Assembly: GCF_003721565.1 (NCBI RefSeq)
Contig: NZ_RJJE01000009.1
Location: 868,001 to 932,000, forward strand
Source: Rufibacter immobilis
Lineage (GTDB): Bacteria > Bacteroidota > Bacteroidia > Cytophagales > Hymenobacteraceae
Direction: 5' to 3'
DNA length: 64,000 nt
This document shows positions 59,390 through 64,000 of the stretch, piece by piece (position 1 is the stretch's first letter; every line of letters begins with the position of its first letter). A model generated the notes under the pieces. That model searched no databases and was not told the DNA's origin. It worked only from the letters and a program-made list of their open reading frames with translations. The translations under genes and the position numbers were made by a program.

Positions 59390-59499
59390 TGAAAGCGCTC
59401 ATGATTGCCCTTGCGGTTACCAGCGTAACCATCTCGTTCTTACTGCTCCGGGCCTTCCCAGACGATGAGGTCTCTACCAACGGCGTGCTGGAAGCTTAA
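59389..59499 (+). CDS. 36-residue single-helix membrane peptide, coupled to the upstream gene
   Basis: ATG at 59389-59391 overlaps the previous TAA by one base. The peptide starts MKALMIALAVTSVTISFLLL, a clear membrane helix, and ends RAFPDDEVSTNGVLEA with an acidic tail; it stops at 59499. The coupling, the hydrophobic start and the strong terminator 18 bp later argue that it is a real gene. Function unknown. Confidence 0.6.
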   Translation: MKALMIALAVTSVTISFLLLRAFPDDEVSTNGVLEA

Positions 59500-59517
59500 C
59501 CACCACGTGTTTCCATT

Positions 59518-59560
59518 AGCAACAGGCACCTTTCTCAGGAGAGGTGCCTGTTGCTTTTTT
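59518..59560 (+). terminator. Rho-independent terminator
   Basis: 14-bp stem AGCAACAGGCACCT / AGGTGCCTGTTGCT with a 10-nt loop and a six-T run. It ends the low-complexity protein/peptide operon. Confidence 0.9.
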
Positions 59561-59618
59561 AACGTTTCTGGTCCCTTTTCCCGAACTTTGCCTTCCTCCC
59601 ATTATTGCCTTGGCCGCT

Positions 59619-60197
59619 ATGTTAGAAGAATTGTTGCCCCAGATAAGAGCCTGCCAGTTATGCGCCGCCCATTTGCCCCATGGTCCCAGACCAGTACTGC
59701 GGGCCTCTGCCACCGCGCGCCTCATGATTGTGGGCCAGGCCCCGGGCACCAAAGTACATGCCAGCGGCATTCCCTGGGACGACCAAAGCGGCAAACGCCT
59801 GCGCAGTTGGCTGGGGCTCACGCCCGATGAATTCTACAATGAGGCCCACGTAGCCATTGTGCCCACCGCTTTCTGCTACCCCGGCACCGGCCCCTCCGGT
59901 GATCTGCCGCCCCGCCCCGAGTGTTTCCGGCACTGGCACCCGCAACTGCTGCCGCTGCTGCCCAACATCCAACTCACGCTGCTCATAGGCACCTACGCCC
60001 AACGGGCTTTTCTGGGCACGCAGGCCAAAGCCACCCTCACCCAAACCGTGGAGGCTTGGCAAGAATATCTGCCTAAGTACCTGCCCCTGCCGCACCCTTC
60101 GCCCAGGAACATTGCCTGGTTTAAGCGGCACCCATGGTTTGAGCGGGAGGTAATTCCTACGTTGCAGGAAATTGTGCAGGCCACTCTGTCTGCCTGA
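59619..60197 (+). CDS. Uracil-DNA glycosylase superfamily protein
   Basis: 192 residues from ATG 59619 (MLEELLPQIRACQLCAAHLP); the frame to 59544 overlaps the terminator and is rejected. UDG-fold signs: LMIVGQAPGTKVHASGIPWDDQSGKRLRSWLG (shown as LMIVGQAPG and IPWDDQSGKRLRSWLG), VPTAFCYPG, and LPHPSPRN with the motif 2 His-Pro-Ser. The paired cysteines near residues 12 and 15 resemble the Fe-S type N-terminus of family 4/5 enzymes, but only two are seen, so it may bind no cluster. DNA repair role inferred; it belongs to a proteobacterial/Bacteroidota subfamily of unclear substrate. Confidence 0.85.
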   Translation: MLEELLPQIRACQLCAAHLPHGPRPVLRASATARLMIVGQAPGTKVHASGIPWDDQSGKRLRSWLGLTPDEFYNEAHVAIVPTAFCYPGTGPSGDLPPRPECFRHWHPQLLPLLPNIQLTLLIGTYAQRAFLGTQAKATLTQTVEAWQEYLPKYLPLPHPSPRNIAWFKRHPWFEREVIPTLQEIVQATLSA

Positions 60198-60206
60198 GTT
60201 GGTGCA

Positions 60207-60250
60207 ATGCGTTTTTGGCCTATTTTTACAAAAACAGCCCCTAAACGCAT
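60207..60250. repeat. Palindromic intergenic repeat, copy 23, overlapping a start codon
   Basis: ATGCGTTTTTGGCC ... AGCCCCTAAACGCAT: the extension ATG/CAT places its last two bases on the ATG (60249) of the transaminase gene. Confidence 0.88.
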
Positions 60251-61397
60251 GAGCATCTTTTTGCAGAGCAAACTCCCCCACGTAGGCACCACCATTTTCT
60301 CCACCATGAGTCAGTTGGCCGCCCAGCACGGGGCCATCAACTTGTCGCAGGGGTTCCCGGACTTTGACTGCCCGCCTGCGCTGGTGGAACTGGTAAGCCA
60401 GGCCATGCGCGCGGGACACAACCAATACGCCCCCGGCATCGGTATTTCCGCATTGCGGGAGAAGATCAGCCAGAAAACGCAGGAGCTGAACGGGCACTTC
60501 GCGCACCCAGACACGGAGATCACGGTCACCTCCGGGGCCACCGAGGCTTTGTTCGCCGCCATTGCCGCCGTGGTACAGCCCGGCGATGAGGTGCTGGTGC
60601 TGGAGCCCTGCTATGACTCCTATGTACCGGCCATTGAGCTGAGCGGTGGGGTGCCCGTGTTTGTACCCCTGCGGTTCCCGGACTATAGTGTAGACTGGCA
60701 GCAGGTAGAGGATAAACTCACGGAGAAAACCCGGCTGCTCATTGTGAACTCACCGCACAACCCCAGCGGTGCCGTCTGGCAGCAGGAAGATCTGGCAGAA
60801 TTGACCCGGTTATCCCAAAAATACCCCTTCCTCATTCTCAGTGATGAGGTGTATGAACATATGGTCTTTGACGGGCAGCCGCACCGCAGCATTCTTACGG
60901 TTCCGGCGCTGGCCCAGCGCGCGTTTGTGGTTTCCTCCTTCGGGAAGACGTACCACACCACCGGCTGGAAAGTAGGGTACTGCATCGCGCCCGCGCCGCT
61001 TACCGTTGAGTTCAGGAAAGTGCACCAGTACCTCACCTTCAGCACCGCCACGCCGTTCCAGCACGCCCTTGCCGCCTATCTGGAACACCAGGAGCATTAC
61101 CTTACGCTGCCCCAATTTTACCAACAGAAACGGGATTTATTCGCCTCGCTCCTGCAACCCTCCAAATTTGAGCTGCTCCCCTGCGCCGGCACCTATTTCC
61201 AATTGGCCCGCTACCGGCACATCTCTGACCAGCCAGACGTAGCATTCTCGCAGTGGCTCACCAAAGAAGCCGGCGTGGCCGTGATTCCGGTCTCGGTGTT
61301 TTACCATGACGGGCAGGACCACGGCGTGATCCGGTTCTGTTTCGCGAAGAAAGAGGAAACGTTGCGGGCGGCCGCCGAGCGCTTGTGCCAGCTGTAG
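60249..61397 (+). CDS. PLP aminotransferase, YbdL-like (methionine/glutamine transaminase)
   Basis: 382 residues from ATG 60249 (MSIFLQSKLPHVGTTIFSTM). An earlier start at 60207 consists of translated repeat (RFWPIFTKTAPKR). Fold type I aminotransferase: INLSQGFPDFDCPPAL, NQYAPGIGISALREKI, VTSGATEALFAAIAAV, LEPCYDSY, NSPHNPSGAVW, LSDEVYEHMVFDG, PLP-binding K233 in VVSSFGKTYHTTGWKVGY, and FCFAKKEETL. Close in plan to E. coli YbdL. With the omega-amidase 800 bp further on it could recycle ketomethylthiobutyrate, using glutamine as the donor. Confidence 0.92.
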   Translation: MSIFLQSKLPHVGTTIFSTMSQLAAQHGAINLSQGFPDFDCPPALVELVSQAMRAGHNQYAPGIGISALREKISQKTQELNGHFAHPDTEITVTSGATEALFAAIAAVVQPGDEVLVLEPCYDSYVPAIELSGGVPVFVPLRFPDYSVDWQQVEDKLTEKTRLLIVNSPHNPSGAVWQQEDLAELTRLSQKYPFLILSDEVYEHMVFDGQPHRSILTVPALAQRAFVVSSFGKTYHTTGWKVGYCIAPAPLTVEFRKVHQYLTFSTATPFQHALAAYLEHQEHYLTLPQFYQQKRDLFASLLQPSKFELLPCAGTYFQLARYRHISDQPDVAFSQWLTKEAGVAVIPVSVFYHDGQDHGVIRFCFAKKEETLRAAAERLCQL

Positions 61398-61465
61398 GGG
61401 CAATCCCTTGTGGTTGCCCTTTCGTTTTCCAGCAAGTTTGGGCAACCACAAGGGATTGCCCCTAC
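61394..61465. repeat. 26-bp inverted repeat with 20-nt spacer (MITE-like)
   Basis: GTAGGGGCAATCCCTTGTGG then TTGCCC, and its exact complement 20 bases later. It begins inside the transaminase stop. Similar GTAGGGGC... palindromes are widespread intergenic elements; it may double as a terminator between convergent genes. Confidence 0.8.
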
Positions 61466-61496
61466 AAGAATGAGACGGTATAAACATCCGTCCTCA

Positions 61497-61550
61497 TCAA
61501 TTTCCGTTTAGGGGCTGTTTTTGGAAAAAGAGCCCCTAAACGGAAATTGA
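61497..61550. repeat. Palindromic intergenic repeat, copy 24
   Basis: Full copy with an 8-bp extension TCAATTTC/GAAATTGA, 3 bp before the stop side of the 5'-nucleotidase gene. Confidence 0.94.
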
Positions 61551-61552
61551 GT

Positions 61553-62092
61553 TTACAGCAACTTTTCGGCTACTTCTTTCCAGGTGCTCACGCGCTCAAA
61601 CTCCAGAATGTTCACGTTGTGCGGCGAGGTGAACAGCAGTTTTCTTTCCCCGGAGAAGGTGATGAGGTTCTTGGGGCGGTCATCAATCATGATGTCGGCG
61701 CCAATGATGCTTTTGTCCCCGCAGAGGACGTAGTTGCGCCAGCCGATGAACGGAAAATGGTCCTGGAGCCAGTCAAACTTGTCAATGAGCGAGTTCCGGA
61801 ACTCCATGCCCGCGCTCACAATAAACACCTCGTACTTCTCCGTGAGGGCTTTGATCACCTCCTGGCTGTCCGGGATCACCTTCAGGTCCCGGAAAAAGCC
61901 TTCGGCGTTGATGTATTCCCAGACTTTGTCTTTGTGCTCTTCGGGCACACACTCGTAAATCTCCTTGCCGTGCAGTTGGTCAAGGGTGAGGTTGAGAGCG
62001 CAGTCGCGGTTATAGAGCTCAATGAACTTGTCAATGGGGTCGGCCATGACTTCATCCATGTCAATGGCAATCTTTTTCTTCTGGTAATCCAT
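61553..62092 (-). CDS. 5'(3')-deoxyribonucleotidase (HAD superfamily, NT5C type)
   Basis: 179 residues, cytosolic. HAD motif I IAIDMDEVMADPI with the nucleophile D11 and D13; a small cap follows (about 20-80, ELYNRDCALNLTLDQLHGKE, shown as LYNRDCALNLT). Motif II Ser is in VFIVSAGMEFRNS and motif IV is DIMIDDRPKNL. Close to the mammalian mitochondrial/cytosolic NT5C and bacterial homologues that dephosphorylate deoxyribonucleotides. Divergent from the omega-amidase gene. Fold certain; exact substrate inferred. Confidence 0.9.
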   Translation of the reverse strand: MDYQKKKIAIDMDEVMADPIDKFIELYNRDCALNLTLDQLHGKEIYECVPEEHKDKVWEYINAEGFFRDLKVIPDSQEVIKALTEKYEVFIVSAGMEFRNSLIDKFDWLQDHFPFIGWRNYVLCGDKSIIGADIMIDDRPKNLITFSGERKLLFTSPHNVNILEFERVSTWKEVAEKLL

Positions 62093-62096
62093 GCGG

Positions 62097-62129
62097 TTGA
62101 AAATCGGTTTGAGAAAGTCCCTATCTTTA
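62097..62129 (+). promoter_or_regulatory. Putative promoter of the omega-amidase gene
   Basis: TTG (62097-62099) and TATCTTTA (62122-62129, one mismatch to TAnnTTTG), 22-bp spacer; start codon 78 bp further. Confidence 0.3.
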
Positions 62130-62206
62130 TCGGGATTGGGGCCGGTAAGTTACCTCTTCGGGACAAAACCTGTCCGTTCTTAATTTCTGATTCTTACTTC
62201 TACAAC

Positions 62207-62992
62207 ATGTCTGACCTGCGTGTTTCCCTTCTTCAAGCTGACCTGGCGTGGCATGACGCCGCTGCCAACCGCGCCAATTTCCAGGAGAAAATAAGGCAGC
62301 TGCCCCCTACTGATCTCATTGTGCTGCCCGAGATGTTCACCACCGGTTTCAGTATGGAGGCGGCCCCGCTGGCCGAGAGAATGGACGGTGAAACAGTAGC
62401 CTGGATGTGGCAGATGGCCCAGGAACGCAACGCGGTGGTTATGGGCAGCCTGATTATGGAGGAAGACGGGCATTATTACAACCGCCTCCTTTGGATGCGC
62501 CCAGACGGCACCCACGCCCATTATGACAAGCGCCACCTCTTCCGGATGGCCGGGGAGTGCGAGGCTTATACCCCCGGCACCCAACGGCTGGTGGTGGAAC
62601 TGAACGGCTGGCGCATCTGCCCTATGGTTTGCTATGATCTGCGGTTTCCGGTTTGGGCCAGGAACACGCCGGTGGCCTATGACGTGCTCATTTACATTGC
62701 CAGCTGGCCAGACCGCCGCCGCCTGGCCTGGCAAACGCTCCTGAAGGCCCGGGCCATTGAGAACCTGGCGTACTGCGTGGGCGTGAACCGCGTGGGCACC
62801 GATGCCAAAGGCCAGGCCTACGCCGGCGATTCTGCGGCCTATAACTTACTGGGCGAGGAATTGACGCATAACGAACACGATGAAGCCGTAACCACCATCA
62901 CCTTATCAAGGCAGCATCTGGAAGAAACCCGCGAGAAGCTCCCCTGGCACCTGGATGCTGATGCCTTCACCCTTCACGTGGAGCAGCAGTAG
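62207..62992 (+). CDS. Nitrilase-superfamily omega-amidase (YafV-like)
   Basis: 261 residues from ATG 62207 (MSDLRVSLLQADLAWHDAAA); the open frame back to 61547 crosses the opposite gene and is a shadow. Catalytic triad: E42 in LIVLPEMFTTGFSM, K108 in AHYDKRHLFRMAGE, C142 in CPMVCYDLRFPVW. RAIENLAYCVGVNRVGTD and GDSAAYNLLGEEL are typical of YafV/NIT2 omega-amidases, which hydrolyse alpha-ketoglutaramate and alpha-ketosuccinamate. It fits with the glutamine-type transaminase at 60249-61397, though the deoxynucleotidase gene lies between them on the other strand. Confidence 0.93.
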   Translation: MSDLRVSLLQADLAWHDAAANRANFQEKIRQLPPTDLIVLPEMFTTGFSMEAAPLAERMDGETVAWMWQMAQERNAVVMGSLIMEEDGHYYNRLLWMRPDGTHAHYDKRHLFRMAGECEAYTPGTQRLVVELNGWRICPMVCYDLRFPVWARNTPVAYDVLIYIASWPDRRRLAWQTLLKARAIENLAYCVGVNRVGTDAKGQAYAGDSAAYNLLGEELTHNEHDEAVTTITLSRQHLEETREKLPWHLDADAFTLHVEQQ

Positions 62993-63011
62993 GCAGAAAA
63001 TCTATTGTGTA

Positions 63012-63061
63012 ACGGTGCGTTTAGGGGCTGTTTTTGGAAAAAGAGCCCCTAAACGCACCGT
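63012..63061. repeat. Palindromic intergenic repeat, copy 25
   Basis: Full copy with a 6-bp extension ACGGTG/CACCGT, between the convergent omega-amidase and T9SS genes. Confidence 0.94.
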
Positions 63062-63067
63062 ATTGTT

Positions 63068-64000
63068 TTAGTGCCCCACCACCAGTTTGTGGGTAGAAAC
63101 AGTGCCCTCATTGGTTTGCACCCGCAGCAAATAAAGCCCGGTGGGCAACGCGGCGGTAGAGAGCGTATGAACCTGACTAGCCACTGTTCTTCCCTTCCGC
63201 AGCAATTGCCCCGCTAGGTTGTGTAGGTGGTACGTGGCCGCTTTCTCGGTGACTAACTGCGTGTAGCCGTCTGCCGGATTGGGAAAAATTTTCACCGGCG
63301 AAAGCACCACGCCCGGCTCCTGAATCCCCAACGGCTCTGTGATGGCCTTCAGGAACCTGATGCCGCCGGTGTTGGTGCCTACCAACACTTCGGGCAAGGG
63401 GGTGGCCTCCTGTTCCAGATCCCCAACGGCTAAGATCATGTTGGGCCCCATTCCCGCTAAACCGTACTGCTGCGTGAGGGGCTGCCACAGAATGTTTTCC
63501 TCCAGCCGGAAAGTACCGTTCAGGTTGGCCAGAAAATTGGAATAGGCCCGTAGCTGGCGGCTGTCGTCTGAGGTGAGCAAGTCGGGTTGGCCGTCACGGT
63601 TCACATCGGCAATGGCAATCTGCAGTCTTCTGCGCTCCAGATTGGAACCTATGCCGCCCAGCGCCTCAGATGCCAAGGTCCAGGTAGGCGCGGCGGCAGT
63701 GCCGGAGTTCCGGAAATAATTCAGTTCGCCAGAGGTTCGGCCCACCAGCACATCCATTTTCCCGTCGCGGTCTAGGTCATAGAAATAAGGCGTGTCTCCC
63801 CTGAACAACGGAATGCCCGTCACCGCCACGGCCTGCCAGAGATTGAATTGCGCCGGCTGACCTGCCGCTGCCTGATTGAGCACATACTTAAACTCCATGG
63901 TGTTGGCGGTTTGGCTATAGGCGCTCCAGGCAAGGTCTGGTTTTCCATCGGCGTTCAGGTCCAGAAGCTGCGGTTTTAGCGAAAGCAGGTTTAAGGCAGA
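63068..64000 (-). CDS. T9SS-secreted FG-GAP/VCBS repeat protein (5' part beyond the window)
   Basis: The frame stays open to the window's right edge, so the N-terminus is missing; an apparent Met at 63898 is internal. Seen from the edge: LNADGKPDLAW, then YFYDLDRDGKMDVLVGRTSG, written as FYDLDRDGKMDVLVG, and IAIADVNRDGQPDLLTSDD, three Asp-rich calcium-binding FG-GAP/VCBS repeats of an integrin-like beta-propeller. The C-terminal 85 residues form a T9SS type A sorting domain (PVKIFPNPADGYTQLV ... LPTGLYLLRVQ ... HKLVVGH). A surface-exposed protein, role not known. Confidence 0.88.
   Translation of the reverse strand, partial: SALNLLSLKPQLLDLNADGKPDLAWSAYSQTANTMEFKYVLNQAAAGQPAQFNLWQAVAVTGIPLFRGDTPYFYDLDRDGKMDVLVGRTSGELNYFRNSGTAAAPTWTLASEALGGIGSNLERRRLQIAIADVNRDGQPDLLTSDDSRQLRAYSNFLANLNGTFRLEENILWQPLTQQYGLAGMGPNMILAVGDLEQEATPLPEVLVGTNTGGIRFLKAITEPLGIQEPGVVLSPVKIFPNPADGYTQLVTEKAATYHLHNLAGQLLRKGRTVASQVHTLSTAALPTGLYLLRVQTNEGTVSTHKLVVGH

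Noticed and set aside
61547-62206. Long N-terminal extension of the omega-amidase frame
   Set aside because: It reads antisense through the 5'-nucleotidase; the YafV-like protein starts at 62207.
2455-63061. Palindromic repeats as a CRISPR array
   Set aside because: Spacing is irregular and whole genes lie between copies; no cas genes.
2455-63061. Palindromic repeats as ordinary rho-independent terminators
   Set aside because: The T-run is in the centre of the hairpin rather than after it, and several loci have a separate, normal terminator (11083, 12402, 26108, 47557, 57981, 59518).

Overview
The window looks like a chromosome segment of a Bacteroidota bacterium, most likely a pigmented Cytophagales/Hymenobacteraceae relative such as Rufibacter or Nibribacter. 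Evidence: type IX secretion (T9SS) C-terminal domains on three proteins (2560-4308, 42789-46319, 63068-64000), a tamB-tamL pair, matches to the Bacteroidota promoter box TAnnTTTG, and mannan and keto-sugar loci of Bacteroidota type. The genus is inference. Both edge genes are cut: the GH130 phosphorylase at the left and a T9SS/FG-GAP protein at the right.

Layout. (1) 1-12340, plus strand: a galactoglucomannan utilisation locus with GH130 mannosylglucose phosphorylase, mannobiose/cellobiose 2-epimerase, GH26 mannanase, GH27 alpha-galactosidase, two carbohydrate esterases, GH3 beta-glucosidase and GH5 mannanase. It covers backbone cleavage, debranching, deacetylation and phosphorolysis. (2) 12473-14156, minus: a four-helix-bundle membrane sensor and a DltE-like SDR. 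(3) 14378-25860, minus: a periplasmic sugar-oxidation locus with GMC dehydrogenase, Tat-exported small subunit and cytochrome c, two Gfo/Idh/MocA oxidoreductases, a DUF1080 hydrolase, three AP_endonuc_2-type TIM barrels and a sugar/nucleoside MFS carrier. It fits a 3-keto-glycoside pathway. (4) 26170-36465: TerC, YajQ, GNAT, lipocalin, TamB and TamL. (5) 36583-40847, minus: an accessory block with an alpha/beta hydrolase, a membrane beta-lactamase-fold protein and three AT-richer genes of unknown function. Each of those three genes is followed at its 3' end by a related inverted repeat, an arrangement like an integron gene-cassette array. (6) 41062-64000: DNA repair (Fpg/Nei, Mfd, UDG-like), a large T9SS protein, ferritin, MsrA, a six-PAS histidine kinase with a single-domain response regulator, a low-complexity Asn/Gln/Arg/Tyr-rich protein coupled to an unannotated 36-residue membrane peptide, a transaminase with omega-amidase, and a 5'-nucleotidase.

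The most striking feature is a palindromic intergenic repeat (core arms CGTTTAGGGGCT / AGCCCCTAAACG around a T5-SS-A5 centre). I find about 25 near-full copies and 7 partial ones, roughly one per 2 kb, on both strand contexts and almost only between genes. In many copies the palindrome continues past the core into sequence that differs from locus to locus (up to 13 extra base pairs per arm), which a simple inserted repeat would not explain. Several naive gene models run through the repeat and acquire false N-termini from it. I found no tRNA, rRNA, CRISPR array, transposase or integrase.
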